64,000 bases of DNA from Fictibacillus marinisediminis (GCF_023149135.1 NZ_JAIWJX010000002.1:4216001-4280000); one strand, 5' to 3'; shown: positions 1 to 9,426, counted from the first letter of the stretch. Notes: a model not told the origin generated them from the letters alone. Numbers and translations: made by a program.

Positions 1-86
1 ACCTTGTAATTTGCCATTGCACATACTTGAGCGATTCCTGAGCCCATTTGTCCGGCTCCGATTACCATGATGGTCTTGACGTTCAT
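1..86 (-). CDS. 3-hydroxybutyryl-CoA dehydrogenase, N-terminal fragment (runs off the window)
   Basis: Only the first 28 codons lie in the window. They begin MNVKTIMVIGAGQMGSGIAQ, which holds the GxGxxG dinucleotide-binding turn typical of 3-hydroxyacyl-CoA/3-hydroxybutyryl-CoA dehydrogenases (MmgB/HBD family). The family oxidises or reduces 3-hydroxyacyl-CoA with NAD(P) in beta-oxidation. A strong SD (AAGGGGGAAT) precedes the ATG. The gene follows the thiolase by 17 bp on the same strand, so co-transcription with thiolase and fadF is likely; acyl-CoA dehydrogenases would be expected next in this kind of Bacillus cluster. Identity rests on the N-terminus and context only. Confidence 0.85.
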   Translation of the reverse strand, partial: MNVKTIMVIGAGQMGSGIAQVCAMANYK

Positions 87-103
87 TCTGATTCCCCCTT
101 TGT

Positions 104-1285
104 TTATTTCACTTCAATAAGAACTGCATCACCCTGGCCGCCGCCTGAGCAGATGGATGCGATTCCCAGTCCTCCGCCGCGTCTTTTCAGTTCATGAATC
201 AATGAAACAATGATTCTCGCTCCGCTTGCTCCGATCGGATGCCCTAAGGCTACCGCCCCGCCGTTGACGTTTACTTTTTCCAGATCAAGGTTCGCAAGCT
301 CTGCACTTGCCAACGCCACAGCTGCAAAAGCTTCGTTAATTTCAAAAAGGTCGATTTCTTCGAGCGTTTTTCCTGTTTTTTTCAACAGTTCGTTAATGAC
401 AAGGCCCGGAGTTTTTGGGAAATCCTTTGCGTCAAGAGCGATTGCCGCAGCCCCGAGAATGGTAGCCATCACTTCTTTTCCTTCTTTTTGCGCCCGTTCT
501 TCTGACATAAGAACAAGAGCTGCTGCACCGTCGTTAACTCCAGGAGCGTTCCCGGCTGTAATGGTTCCTTCCTGAGAAAAGACCGGCCCAAGTTTAGCCA
601 AACGCTCAGCGGTTGTATCTTTTCTTGGTGCTTCATCTGCTGTTACAGAAACAGGCTCTCCTTTTCGCTGTGGCACCTCTACAGAGACAATCTCTTCAGC
701 AAATGTTCCATTCTCAGTTGCGGAAACGGCTCTTTGATGGCTCCTGAATGCCCACTCATCCTGTTTCTCACGCGAAATTCCAAGCTCTTGCGCCACTTCG
801 TTTCCGTACGTCCCCATGTGAACGCCAGTAAAAGAACACGTAAGCCCGTCATGTGTCATCAAGTCCTTCACCTGGCCGTCTCCCATTCGGTAGCCCCAGC
901 GAGCTTTTGGAAGAATGTAAGGTGTATTGCTCATTGATTCCATACCGCCGGCTACAATGACCTCTTCATCACCAGCACGGATAATCTGATCCGCCAAGGT
1001 TACGCTCCTCATTCCGGAAGCACACACTTTATTGATGGTCTCGGTCTTAACTTCCCAAGGCAATCCCGCTTTCTTGGCAGCCTGGCGAGAAGGGATCTGT
1101 CCCTGTCCGCCCTGCAGCACACAACCCATGATCAGTTCATTTACTTGGTCCGCTCTGACATCCGCTCTTTGCAGCGCTTCCTTAATTGCTGCTGCACCTA
1201 GATCAGATGCAGATAATGTGCTTAATGCTCCGCCAAACTTACCGATCGGTGTACGTACACCGCTGACAATGACTGTTTTACCCAT
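104..1285 (-). CDS. acetyl-CoA C-acetyltransferase (thiolase)
   Basis: Full-length type II thiolase of 393 residues, which condenses two acetyl-CoA or cleaves acetoacetyl-CoA. The nucleophile is Cys88 in [10 protein letters not shown]. The catalytic His349 sits in GHPIGASGA and the acid/base Cys379 in CSGGGQGDA. Length matches the family norm. SD AAAAGGAGAGG lies 6-7 nt before the ATG. It sits between fadF upstream and the 3-hydroxybutyryl-CoA dehydrogenase downstream, all on the minus strand, so a role in fatty-acid beta-oxidation is likely. A palindrome resembling a FadR box lies about 45 bp upstream. It could also serve acetoacetyl-CoA synthesis; sequence alone does not set the direction. 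Confidence 0.95.
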   Translation of the reverse strand: MGKTVIVSGVRTPIGKFGGALSTLSASDLGAAAIKEALQRADVRADQVNELIMGCVLQGGQGQIPSRQAAKKAGLPWEVKTETINKVCASGMRSVTLADQIIRAGDEEVIVAGGMESMSNTPYILPKARWGYRMGDGQVKDLMTHDGLTCSFTGVHMGTYGNEVAQELGISREKQDEWAFRSHQRAVSATENGTFAEEIVSVEVPQRKGEPVSVTADEAPRKDTTAERLAKLGPVFSQEGTITAGNAPGVNDGAAALVLMSEERAQKEGKEVMATILGAAAIALDAKDFPKTPGLVINELLKKTGKTLEEIDLFEINEAFAAVALASAELANLDLEKVNVNGGAVALGHPIGASGARIIVSLIHELKRRGGGLGIASICSGGGQGDAVLIEVK

Positions 1286-1329
1286 GAGAATCCTCTCCTT
1301 TTATAAAATTGAAACGCTTACAATCCGTC

Positions 1330-1348
1330 CCGAGCGAACGCTCGGTCA
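1330..1348. promoter_or_regulatory. candidate FadR/TetR-type operator upstream of thiolase
   Basis: Perfect palindrome CCGAGCG-AA-CGCTCGG followed by TCA, 45-63 bp upstream of the thiolase start. Read on the minus strand it is TGACCGAGCGTTCGCTCG, which keeps the TGA...GA...TC...TC skeleton of the Bacillus FadR box (TGAATGAMTANTCATTCA) but is more GC-rich. Binding by FadR is inferred from the context. Confidence 0.5.
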
Positions 1349-1361
1349 ACAAAGATTCATG

Positions 1362-1395
1362 GGTTAACCTGCTGCCTTTTGACAGCAGGTTAACC
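1362..1395. repeat. perfect 13-bp inverted repeat between fadF and thiolase
   Basis: GGTTAACCTGCTG and its exact reverse complement flank an 8-nt loop. The stem lies just upstream of the thiolase control region. A short AT stretch follows but no clear U-tract on either strand, so it may be an mRNA-stabilising or processing hairpin within the fadF-thiolase transcript rather than a terminator. Confidence 0.55.
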
Positions 1396-1445
1396 TTAAA
1401 AATTTATTGCACGAGTTCTTTTTTTTTTTGCCTGATTTCGTAACC

Positions 1446-1636
1446 TTTGTAGCCCTTGAGAGTAGTTGATTTCCGTTTCAGATGCTCGCTTTCCGCGGGG
1501 CGTGCGCTGAGCCCCACGGCGCATGCGCCTTTAGGTCTCACCTGTCACGCTACTCCCGCAGGAGTCTCGCACCTTGCACTCCAATCAACTTGTCAATGAA
1601 GTATCTTTACAAAAAGGTTCCTAAAGCAGCCATCTT
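1446..1636. repeat. dispersed MITE-like intergenic repeat, long copy
   Basis: An approximately 190-bp segment directly after the fadF stop. It shares both flanks with the segment at 26450-26577 (blocks such as TTGATTTCCGTTTCAG and CTCCAATCAACTTGTCAATG). The central block is GC-rich and bounded by short inverted ends AGTTGATT (1464-1471) and AATCAACT (1583-1590). No coding frame is credible. GC-rich elements with this wording are familiar from Bacillaceae intergenic regions, but I cannot name a family. Confidence 0.7.
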
Positions 1637-3784
1637 TTAGGAAAGAGCATTTTCTTTTGATGAACCAAACAACGATCTTTCAAGAATTTCGACTACATCC
1701 AATGTCTGAACTCGGTCTTCTACTTCCTTCGCTTTTGTTCCATCGCTCAGCATCGTTAAGCAATATGGACACCCGCTTCCGATCATCGTTGGATTCACTT
1801 CAAGCGCCTGCTCCGTTCTTGCCACGTTGACACGCTGACCGGCTTTTTCTTCCATCCACATCATCCCGCCGCCGGCACCGCAGCACATGCCGTTTTGACG
1901 ATTGCGGTTCATCTCAACAAGCTTCACCCCAGGGATCGCTTTTAAAATCTCACGAGGCGGTTCATAAACCTCGTTATAACGTCCAAGATAGCAGGAATCG
2001 TGGTAAGTGATGACTTCATCCACTTCAAATTTCGGTGTGATGCGTCCTTCCTTGATCCAATCTGCCAGCAGCTCTGTATGGTGATAAACCTCACCTTCAT
2101 AGCCAAACTCCGGATACTCGTTTTTAAAGGAATTATAGGCATGCGGGTCAATCGTAATAATCTTCTTCACATTATACTTTTCAAATAAAGCGATATTGCT
2201 GTTGCAAATTTCCTGGAACAAGAACTCGTTTCCGATTCGTCGAGGCGTATCTCCGGAGTTCTTTTCCTTGTTTCCAAGGATGGCAAACTTGACGCCAGCC
2301 TCATTCATAATTTTTGCAAAAGCAAGTGCGATTTTCTGGCTTCGGTTGTCGTAAGCGCCCATCGAGCTGACCCAGAACAAGTATTCAAATTCTTCTCCGG
2401 CTTTCTCCATTTCTTTTACAGTAGGAACCGAAACGTCTTCGCGTAGCTCTCGCCAGTTTTCTCTTTCTTTCTTGGAAATTCCCCAAGGGTTTCCTTGCTT
2501 CTCGATATTTTGGATGGCCCGTTTGGAATCTGCGTCCATCTTTCCTTCTGTAAGGACAAGATAGCGGCGCATGTCGATGATTTTATCCACATGCTCATTC
2601 ATAACCGGACATTGATCCTCACAGTTTCGGCAAGTGGTACATGCCCAGATCTCTTCTTCCGTCATGACTTCGCCGATCAGTTCAATATTATATTCAAACT
2701 TGAAGGCGGAGCTTCCGTCTGTCGCAGCAGCCATTTCTTTGGCGCCCTGTCCTTTTCCTGCGGCTTCAAAAGCAATCTGGTTGCCTTTTGTATTCGCGAA
2801 AGCAAAGGAAGGCATCCAAGGCGTGCGTGAAGTAACCGCCGCTCCTTTTTCAGTGAGGTGATCCCTTATTTTAATTATCATATCCATCGGTGAAAGCATT
2901 TTGCCTGTACCTGTGGCCGGACAAACATTTGTACAGCGTCCGCATTCTACACAAGCATACAGATCGACAAGCTGCTTTTGGTTGAAGTCTTCCACTTTAC
3001 CGACGCCGAAAACTTCTTGTGTCTCATCTTCAAAATTGATGGATGAAAGTTTTCCTACTTTATCCTTCCTTCCCAGCCATACATTCAGCGGGCCCGCGAT
3101 CAAATGAGCATGCTTGGACTGCGGCACATAGACAAGGAACGTGAGAAGGAACAGCAGATGTAGCCACCATGAAATAAAGAATATGGTGACGACCGCAGCT
3201 TCCGGCAGCCCGCCAAGGATATAAGCGAGGCCTGAAGCAATCGGTGCCGTCCATTCAAGTTCCTGATTATGCCAAAGGATTTCCATGGCGTTGCCAAGAA
3301 GGACGGAAAGCATTAATCCGCCAATGAACAGTAAGACAAGTCCTGCTTTAAAGCCCCGTTTAAGGCGTACCAGCTTTTCGACATATCTGCGGTAAAACGC
3401 CCAAACGACAGCCACAAGTATGAGGAAAGTTACGATTTCCTGAAAAAATGTGAATCCGGGATAAAGCGGCCCGAGCGGGAGGTGAGACCCAGGGGCAAGC
3501 CCTTTCCATATAAAATCAATCGCACCAAATTGGACAAGAAGGAATCCATAGAAAAACAACACATGAATGATCCCGCTCTTTTTATCTTTTAAAAGCTTCT
3601 TCTGACCGAATACATTTACAAGCACAGCTTTAATCCGTTCCTGCACGGTATGGTCAAATTCGACTTTTTTACCCATTTTGATGAATTCATACCGCGTTTT
3701 CACCACATATGCAAACAAATAGACGGCGTAAGCGGTTACAAGAATAAAGGCAATCCAGTTCAAAATCTGTAAACCGTTCATCAA
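1637..3784 (-). CDS. fadF: FadF-like membrane iron-sulfur oxidoreductase for acyl-CoA dehydrogenase electrons
   Basis: 715 residues, close to B. subtilis FadF (YwjF). The N-terminal 250 residues are multi-spanning membrane segments. Two ferredoxin-type clusters follow: CVECGRCTNVCP near residue 276 and CTTCRNCEDQCP near residue 381. The C-terminal half has heterodisulfide-reductase CCG motifs (HDSCYLGR near 594, MCCGAGGG near 633, GSGCPYC near 668). By family knowledge it passes electrons from acyl-CoA dehydrogenase/ETF to the membrane quinone pool. The first gene of the beta-oxidation operon seen here, it is divergent from clsB, with a FadR-like box 112-129 bp upstream. SD GAAGGGAG sits 8 nt before the first of two adjacent ATG codons. 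Confidence 0.93.
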   Translation of the reverse strand: MMNGLQILNWIAFILVTAYAVYLFAYVVKTRYEFIKMGKKVEFDHTVQERIKAVLVNVFGQKKLLKDKKSGIIHVLFFYGFLLVQFGAIDFIWKGLAPGSHLPLGPLYPGFTFFQEIVTFLILVAVVWAFYRRYVEKLVRLKRGFKAGLVLLFIGGLMLSVLLGNAMEILWHNQELEWTAPIASGLAYILGGLPEAAVVTIFFISWWLHLLFLLTFLVYVPQSKHAHLIAGPLNVWLGRKDKVGKLSSINFEDETQEVFGVGKVEDFNQKQLVDLYACVECGRCTNVCPATGTGKMLSPMDMIIKIRDHLTEKGAAVTSRTPWMPSFAFANTKGNQIAFEAAGKGQGAKEMAAATDGSSAFKFEYNIELIGEVMTEEEIWACTTCRNCEDQCPVMNEHVDKIIDMRRYLVLTEGKMDADSKRAIQNIEKQGNPWGISKKERENWRELREDVSVPTVKEMEKAGEEFEYLFWVSSMGAYDNRSQKIALAFAKIMNEAGVKFAILGNKEKNSGDTPRRIGNEFLFQEICNSNIALFEKYNVKKIITIDPHAYNSFKNEYPEFGYEGEVYHHTELLADWIKEGRITPKFEVDEVITYHDSCYLGRYNEVYEPPREILKAIPGVKLVEMNRNRQNGMCCGAGGGMMWMEEKAGQRVNVARTEQALEVNPTMIGSGCPYCLTMLSDGTKAKEVEDRVQTLDVVEILERSLFGSSKENALS

Positions 3785-3895
3785 TTATGCTCCCTTCATC
3801 TTTGTCTGTTGCTTTCCCTTTTCCTATATATGCCTTAAATAACTATTCAAAAAGGGGGGAATTTTCTGAAACCATTATAACATATAAAATATAAC

Positions 3896-3913
3896 TGAAT
3901 GAGCATTCAGTCA
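3896..3913. promoter_or_regulatory. FadR-type operator in the fadF-clsB divergent region
   Basis: TGAATGAGCATTCAGTCA matches the B. subtilis FadR box TGAATGAMTANTCATTCA at most fixed positions, and the core ACTGAAT-GAGC-ATTCAGT is palindromic. It lies in an AT-rich region upstream of fadF. FadR is the TetR-family repressor of beta-oxidation genes, released by long-chain acyl-CoA. Regulation is inferred; fadR itself is not in the window. Confidence 0.72.
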
Positions 3914-4013
3914 ATATTATTCAAAATAATTTTTTCGGGTGCCTGACACCGATGATTCTCCTGATTCTTGGAGATACTAATCAGACCTATTTCCACAAGA
4001 AAGGAGTACCGTC

Positions 4014-5216
4014 ATGGCCATCGTATGCAGTATTTTAATCCTCCTGCTTGCAGCCGTTATTATAGCAGTGCTTATTTGGCTCGATTTTCAATTAGGCAAG
4101 AAAAATGTTGCAAAAAAGGAGCTGGAAGATCCTGCTGTCTGTACGGGGGAAGCGGCTCTCATCACGACCGGTACGGATTTTTTCGATACGTTGTTTGAGG
4201 AAATAGAACAAGCCAAACATCATTTACATATTCAATTTTATATTTTCAATGAGGACTGCATCGGCAAAGAGATGACATCTCTTCTGAAAAGAAAGGCAAG
4301 AGAAGGAGTAGCTGTACGTTTGCTCGTTGATTATATGGGCAGTTTTTTCCTTAAAAAGAAAGCCATTCATGAAATGAAGCTGGCAGGGGTTCAATTTGCC
4401 TATAGCTTTAAGCCCGAATTTCCTTACTTCTTTTATAAGCTGAACCGTAGAAACCATCGGAAAATAACGATTATTGACGGGAAAAAAGGATTTACCGGGG
4501 GATTCAATGTAGGAGACGAATATTTAGGAAGGGATCCGAAGCTTGGGGATTGGCGCGATTATCATTTACAGCTGGATGGCCCTGTAATCCATTCCTTGCA
4601 GCACCAGTTTCTTCTCGATTGGGAGGAGGCTTCGTGTGAAAAGTTAAGCGGGAATTCTTATTTTCCGGAACTTGAAGAGGGGCCTCAGACTTTTACAGCC
4701 CTTTTTTCATCCAAACAGATCTATTCGTTCTTCTTGCAGCGAATTGAACAGGCCCAAACCCGAATCTTCATTGGCTCACCCTATTTTATACCGGATGCCA
4801 GCCTGCAGAGAGCTCTCCTTCATGCACTGAAACGTGGTGTGGAGGTAATCTTGCTTGTCCCAATGAAATCCGATCATCCACTCGTAAAAGAAGCTTCCTA
4901 TCCGTACTTGAGGGAACTGTTAAAGGCCGGATGCCGTGTCGACCAGTATTATGAAGGTTTTTTCCATGCGAAAGTTTTTATGGTCGATGAAAAAATCTGC
5001 GATATTGGCACAACAAATTTCGATCTGCGAAGCATGTTTACCAATTCAGAAGTAAACTGCATTTTCCATGATCCGGAACTGATTAAAGTGACACTGAAGG
5101 CCATTGAAGTAGACTTAGCCCGTTCCGAAACCCTGCAAGTCACTGCTCTGGACAGGCTCTCGCTCTGGACAAAAACAAAAATTCAGATCGCACGGGTGAT
5201 CTTGCCTTTTTTATAA
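4014..5216 (+). CDS. clsB: cardiolipin synthase, phospholipase D family (ClsB/YwjE-like)
   Basis: 400 residues. One N-terminal transmembrane segment (about 3-25) anchors two PLD domains. HxKxxxxD motifs are NHRKITIID (His148) and FHAKVFMVD (His318), each followed by the Gly/Asn residues of the family (GGFNVGDEY, GTTNFDLRS). Members condense phosphatidylglycerol into cardiolipin at the membrane. B. subtilis YwjE/ClsB is 398 residues and sits beside the same genes (fadF, ywjD), which supports orthology. SD AAAGGAG lies 8 nt before the ATG. Other PLD transferase activity cannot be excluded from sequence. Confidence 0.9.
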   Translation: MAIVCSILILLLAAVIIAVLIWLDFQLGKKNVAKKELEDPAVCTGEAALITTGTDFFDTLFEEIEQAKHHLHIQFYIFNEDCIGKEMTSLLKRKAREGVAVRLLVDYMGSFFLKKKAIHEMKLAGVQFAYSFKPEFPYFFYKLNRRNHRKITIIDGKKGFTGGFNVGDEYLGRDPKLGDWRDYHLQLDGPVIHSLQHQFLLDWEEASCEKLSGNSYFPELEEGPQTFTALFSSKQIYSFFLQRIEQAQTRIFIGSPYFIPDASLQRALLHALKRGVEVILLVPMKSDHPLVKEASYPYLRELLKAGCRVDQYYEGFFHAKVFMVDEKICDIGTTNFDLRSMFTNSEVNCIFHDPELIKVTLKAIEVDLARSETLQVTALDRLSLWTKTKIQIARVILPFL

Positions 5217-5283
5217 GTTTTGTTTAAGTTATGCTTAAACGGTGAATGAACGAGTATGACTTGACTTCAAAGGGGCTGCTGCA

Positions 5284-6237
5284 ATGATTGTATCTTTTGG
5301 TTATGTTTCCACCGCTCTTACCCTTTTCGATTCATCGCCGTCAAAAACGATGACTTTTGCCACTTGGTCAAAGCTTGAAAAAGAGGAACGGGAACAGCGA
5401 CTTATTTCCATTACAAAAACAAATTTAAAAAATACACTGCGAATCATTCACTACAACATCGCTTCTCAATTTCCCTTATATCGGATGTCGTCCTCGATCG
5501 TTCCGCTGGCGACTCACCCTGACGTCAATTGGGAGTATTTAAAGCATACAGCTGAGGAGTTTCGTGCGGTTGGGGACCTTGTGAAAGCCCACAGCCTCCG
5601 TGTGAGTCTGCATCCAAACCAGTTTACCCTGTTTACAAGCGCCAAGAAGCATATTACGGATAATGCTGTGAAAGACATGGAATACCATTACGCCATGCTC
5701 CAGGCGATGAGTCTTGAAAAGGAAGCACGGATCAACATCCATGTTGGCGGTACTTATGGGGATAAAGAATCTTCCATAGCACGGTTCTATGAAAATATTA
5801 AAAAACTGCCTTCTCATGTTAAACAGGCCATGACACTTGAAAATGACGATAAAACCTATACGACTGAAGAAACACTGGACATATGTGAAGCTGAAGGAAT
5901 ACCCATGATGTTTGATTACCATCATCACCTGGCAAACCCCAGTTCTGTTCCGCTGGAAGAACTTCTTCCCCGTTTTATTGCGACATGGCAAGGCACCGGG
6001 CGGCCGCCTAAAGTCCATCTATCTTCACCAAAAACAGAAAAGGCCTACCGAAGCCATCATGACTTCGTAAGCCTCGACTATGTGATGCCTTTCTTTAAAA
6101 TGATCAAGCCATTTACGGATGAGCTGGATGTGATGATAGAAGCAAAACAGAAGGATATCGCCCTCATTCGATTGATGGGTGAACTCGCCAAGGTAAGGGG
6201 AATCAAACGGATGAGCGGAGGCACCTTGATCATCTGA
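5284..6237 (+). CDS. uvsE: UV DNA damage endonuclease UvsE
   Basis: 317 residues, whole-length UvsE/UVDE-type TIM-barrel nuclease; B. subtilis UvsE (YwjD) has about 320. Family features are the N-terminal YNIASQFPLYRMSSS, the HPNQFTLF block, metal-ligand segments INIHVGG, LENDD and FDYHHH, and a C-terminal EAKQKD. The enzyme nicks 5' of UV photoproducts in a repair route independent of UvrABC. SD AAAGGGG precedes the ATG. It lies 67 bp after clsB on the same strand, so they may share a transcript. Its stop region overlaps the converging hydrolase gene by 8 bp. Confidence 0.93.
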   Translation: MIVSFGYVSTALTLFDSSPSKTMTFATWSKLEKEEREQRLISITKTNLKNTLRIIHYNIASQFPLYRMSSSIVPLATHPDVNWEYLKHTAEEFRAVGDLVKAHSLRVSLHPNQFTLFTSAKKHITDNAVKDMEYHYAMLQAMSLEKEARINIHVGGTYGDKESSIARFYENIKKLPSHVKQAMTLENDDKTYTTEETLDICEAEGIPMMFDYHHHLANPSSVPLEELLPRFIATWQGTGRPPKVHLSSPKTEKAYRSHHDFVSLDYVMPFFKMIKPFTDELDVMIEAKQKDIALIRLMGELAKVRGIKRMSGGTLII

Positions 6238-6988
6238 GGGACTTGGCCCAATGTGTCAGTGCGCGGTTAAAGAATTTGTATTGTTTAACCGGGATCTGAT
6301 GGAATGCTCCCGGAACGATGATGGTTTTGGTATACGGTACGAGCCTTTGATAAATCTCCTGATAGGGTAAAAAATAAAAGGACCGGGAGCCGTAGAACAA
6401 TAACAGCGGTACTTGGATCTCGGGCAAGGATTCCGTGCAGCTATACTTCATACTTTCCTCATAAAAACAGCGCCAGCTCCTCTGGCTGCCTTTTTTGCAT
6501 TCCTCTGCAATTTCATGCCTGTCTTCTCCATCCACTTTATGCGACCAGGCCAAACCGTTTATTAACAAGAGAGGATAATGTGCAGCAAGATGGATCCCGA
6601 GCCTGAATTCTTTTTCTAAAAACCAGGACGCCACTTGCGGAAAACCTCCGCTTAACACGAGAGCCCGCACCCGCTCAGGGTAGCGCAGAACAAAATCCTG
6701 TGCCACCGTACCTCCCGCAGAATAACCGCACAGGATAGCCTTCTCGATTTCCAGCTTATCAAGCAAAGCGAGCAGGTCATCACTCAGTGTTCCAATCGTG
6801 AACGAGTCCTCCATGTACGGCGTGTTGCCATGCCCCCGCATATCGTATGTAATCACTCTGAAATTCTGGTTTAGCCCTTCATGCTGATACTTAAAAATAC
6901 AGGAAGTCAGTGCTGGAGGGTGGATAAAAACAAGCGGGAGACCTGACCCCGATTCTCTGTAAGATGTATGCACATCTCTTGCTGCCAT
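6230..6988 (-). CDS. alpha/beta-fold hydrolase
   Basis: 252 residues with the full alpha/beta hydrolase pattern: oxyanion strand VFIHPPAL (about 20-27), DMRGHGNT, nucleophile elbow GYSAGG with Ser90, and a late His in PGAFHQIP near residue 230. Substrate is not predictable. SD GAGGGGGTG precedes the ATG, and the gene starts 19 bp after the small XapX gene, so the two are probably one transcript. Its 3' end overlaps uvsE tail to tail by 8 bp, leaving no room for a separate terminator. Confidence 0.85.
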   Translation of the reverse strand: MAARDVHTSYRESGSGLPLVFIHPPALTSCIFKYQHEGLNQNFRVITYDMRGHGNTPYMEDSFTIGTLSDDLLALLDKLEIEKAILCGYSAGGTVAQDFVLRYPERVRALVLSGGFPQVASWFLEKEFRLGIHLAAHYPLLLINGLAWSHKVDGEDRHEIAEECKKGSQRSWRCFYEESMKYSCTESLPEIQVPLLLFYGSRSFYFLPYQEIYQRLVPYTKTIIVPGAFHQIPVKQYKFFNRALTHWAKSLR

Positions 6989-7007
6989 ACAAACACCCCC
7001 TCTTTAT

Positions 7008-7181
7008 TCATGGCTTCATAAAAAGCGAAAACGCCCAAAGATAGATCTTGTATCCCAGGTAAATCCCAACGATTCCGGCAATGCCCGATAAGGCTGGCGG
7101 AGCAGGAATCGGCAGCTTAAGCATGGCAAAAACGATGCCTACAGCTGCACCTGTAATCAGTGCTAAAATAACCAGCTTCAT
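7008..7181 (-). CDS. XapX domain small membrane protein (57 residues)
   Basis: A short gene read directly from the sequence: MKLVILALITGAAVGIVFAM, then LKLPIPAPPALSGIAGIVGI and a final hydrophobic stretch ending FSLFMKP. Two membrane segments with the LPIPAPP...GIxGI loop between them are the hallmark of the XapX (DUF1427) family; biochemical function is unknown to me. An excellent SD (GGAGGGAGGA) stands about 6 nt before the ATG. The alpha/beta hydrolase gene begins 19 bp downstream, which suggests an operon. Confidence 0.85.
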   Translation of the reverse strand: MKLVILALITGAAVGIVFAMLKLPIPAPPALSGIAGIVGIYLGYKIYLWAFSLFMKP

Positions 7182-7271
7182 TCTGCATTCCTCCCTCCGT
7201 TTATGGTCTCCAGTGATACGCAGTTTATCCCCCAGAAAAGCGAAAGTGCCTGGCCGCTTGCGCTGGACATG

Positions 7272-7308
7272 AAAAAAGACCTGCTGTTATTGATAACAGC
7301 AGGTCTTT
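7272..7308 (-). terminator. intrinsic terminator of argS
   Basis: Perfect 13-bp stem (GACCTGCTGTTAT and its reverse complement, 7278-7305) with a U-run on the minus strand, directly after the argS stop. Confidence 0.9.
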
Positions 7309-7315
7309 CCTCTAT

Positions 7316-8986
7316 TTACATTCGGTCAGGTGCGGAAACACCCACAACCTTCAATGCGTTTTCAATCGTGATTTGAGTGGCCTTCATCAACGCGTAGCGA
7401 GCGGTTGATTTTTCTTTATTTTCAGCATCGAGCACTCGCTCAGCATTGTAGAAGCTGTGCAGTGCAGATGCCAGTTCAAATACATAGTTCGTGATGCGGT
7501 GGGTGAGCATCTTATCAGCCGCTTCATCAATCGCAGCCGGGAATTCGCCGAGCTTTTTCAGCAGCTCAACCTCTTTTTCAGAGGAGACGTGAGAAAGGTC
7601 AAGCTCTCCGTCGCAGGACAAGCCCATCTCCGCACCCTGGCGCAGCATGCTGCATACACGGGCATGTGCGTACTGCACATAGAATACCGGATTCTCGTTT
7701 GATTTTGAAACCGCTAAGTCCATATCAAAATCAAGATGAGTGTCAGAGCTTCTCATCGCGAAGAAGTAGCGAGTTGCATCGATGCCTACTTCTTCCATTA
7801 GATCTTTCAGGGTTACAGCTTTTCCCGTACGTTTGCTCATCTTTACTTTTTCCCCGTTTTGGAACAAGGAAACAAGCTGGATAATTAAAACATCGAGCTG
7901 TTCACGGTCATAGCCAAGCGCCTGGATGGCCGCCTTCATTCGAGGAATATAACCATGGTGATCTGCTCCCCAAATGTTGATCAGCTTCTCAAAACCTCGG
8001 TCAAGCTTATCCTGGTGATAAGAGATATCCGGTGTCAGATACGTATACGATCCGTCATTCTTAATCAGAACACGGTCTTTATCATCGCCAAAGTCCGTTG
8101 TCCGGAACCAAGTCGCGCCTTCTTCTTCATAGACAACCCCTGCATCTTTCAGTTTCGAGAGGGCCTTGTCGATCTTTCCGGATTCGTAAAGGGACGTTTC
8201 AGAATACCATACATCAAAATTAACCCGGAATTCAGCCAGATCGATTTTTATTTTCTCAAGTTCCTTCTCAAGGCCGTATTGGCGGAAGAAGTTGAAACGC
8301 TCTTTTTCATCAGCTGCAGCCCATTTGTCTCCATACTCTTCAGCGAGGTCTTTTCCGAATTCAATAATATCTTTACCGAAGTATCCGTCCTGCGGCATTT
8401 CCTTTTCTTGCCCAAGAGCCTGAAAGTATCGTGCTTCAATGGAATAAGCAAGGTTATTAATCTGGTTTCCCGCATCATTAATATAATATTCACGGGAGAC
8501 TTCATATCCTGCACGATCAAGGATGTTGCAAAGAGAATCACCAACAGCTGCTCCACGCGCATGTCCAAGGTGAAGATTTCCTGTCGGGTTCGCTGATACA
8601 AACTCAACCTGAACCTTCTTTCCACCGCCGAATTCTGTTCTTCCGTAATCTTCTCCTGCTTTAAGAATAGCTGGAATTAAGTCTGTTAAATACGCATTAT
8701 CCATGTAAAAGTTTATGAATCCCGGACCTGCAATTTCAAGCTTGCTGATGGATGCCTTACTTTTATCAAAATGATTCAGAATTTCTTCTGCAATCATTTT
8801 TGGTGCTTTCTTGGCAATACGAGCGAGCTGCATCGCCATATTGGTCGCGTAGTCCCCGTGCGACTTATCCTTTGGAATTTCAAGAACCACTTCTGGAAGC
8901 TGTTCTCTTTCTGCCAATCCTGCCTTAATTACCGCTTCTTCAATCTCTTGTTTTAAATGTAGCTTTACCTGATCTACAACGTTCAT
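7316..8986 (-). CDS. argS: arginyl-tRNA synthetase
   Basis: 556 residues from the chosen ATG, exactly the B. subtilis ArgS length; the open frame runs 49 codons further upstream but that stretch overlaps ywiB. Class I signatures are [11 protein letters not shown] (HIGH variant, near 135) and KMSKRTG (KMSKS variant, near 382). An N-terminal arginyl-tRNA recognition domain and a C-terminal anticodon-binding DALR domain are present. The enzyme charges tRNA-Arg in the cytoplasm. SD AGGAGG lies 7-8 nt before the ATG, inside the end of ywiB, and the ATG overlaps the ywiB stop as ATGA, so translation is probably coupled. No T-box leader is visible. Confidence 0.97.
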   Translation of the reverse strand: MNVVDQVKLHLKQEIEEAVIKAGLAEREQLPEVVLEIPKDKSHGDYATNMAMQLARIAKKAPKMIAEEILNHFDKSKASISKLEIAGPGFINFYMDNAYLTDLIPAILKAGEDYGRTEFGGGKKVQVEFVSANPTGNLHLGHARGAAVGDSLCNILDRAGYEVSREYYINDAGNQINNLAYSIEARYFQALGQEKEMPQDGYFGKDIIEFGKDLAEEYGDKWAAADEKERFNFFRQYGLEKELEKIKIDLAEFRVNFDVWYSETSLYESGKIDKALSKLKDAGVVYEEEGATWFRTTDFGDDKDRVLIKNDGSYTYLTPDISYHQDKLDRGFEKLINIWGADHHGYIPRMKAAIQALGYDREQLDVLIIQLVSLFQNGEKVKMSKRTGKAVTLKDLMEEVGIDATRYFFAMRSSDTHLDFDMDLAVSKSNENPVFYVQYAHARVCSMLRQGAEMGLSCDGELDLSHVSSEKEVELLKKLGEFPAAIDEAADKMLTHRITNYVFELASALHSFYNAERVLDAENKEKSTARYALMKATQITIENALKVVGVSAPDRM

Positions 8987-9426
8987 GACTTTGCCTCCTG
9001 AAAATTGATCTTTATCGAATAATTGCCTGTGTCTTCTCCCTGCAGTACAAGTCCATACTTCAAGAGCAAATCGCCTTCTTTGCTCTGCTGGTTCCAGCGG
9101 AAATTCATCTGATGTGTGGTTGTTTCCATCCATAGCTGGCCATATGGGGTATCGTACATCCCCTGTGTTGTCTGCCCGATCAAAAACTTCTGGCGCATGG
9201 CCACACTGCCGCTCCTTAAGATGACTATGCCTTCATGGTTCATTTTAATTACATTGTTGACTGAACCCGCGCCCTCTATAACTTCCGTATATTTGAGAAA
9301 CGTACTATCCCCTTTGCGGTAAAGCGTTCCTTCTGCTTCGCCTTTATGTACATCTTTCTCCTTTGCATGCTGAATGACGGTTTCCATTATTAAATTGACC
9401 GAAATTACAGCGTCTTGTCCATCCAT
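8983..9426 (-). CDS. ywiB: DUF1934 family protein YwiB
   Basis: 147 residues from the ATG at 9426; the frame opens 15 codons earlier at a GTG, but AAAAGGAC just upstream of the ATG and family length (about 142) favour the later start. The protein looks like a small beta-barrel (calycin-like DUF1934), with [11 protein letters not shown] at the N-terminus and [15 protein letters not shown] and [17 protein letters not shown] later. It has no known enzymatic function. Immediately upstream of argS with a 4-bp stop/start overlap, as in B. subtilis, so it belongs to the argS transcript. Confidence 0.88.
   Translation of the reverse strand: MDGQDAVISVNLIMETVIQHAKEKDVHKGEAEGTLYRKGDSTFLKYTEVIEGAGSVNNVIKMNHEGIVILRSGSVAMRQKFLIGQTTQGMYDTPYGQLWMETTTHQMNFRWNQQSKEGDLLLKYGLVLQGEDTGNYSIKINFQEAKS

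Noticed and set aside
7955..8596. 213-residue plus-strand frame in argS
   Set aside because: Antisense shadow of argS.
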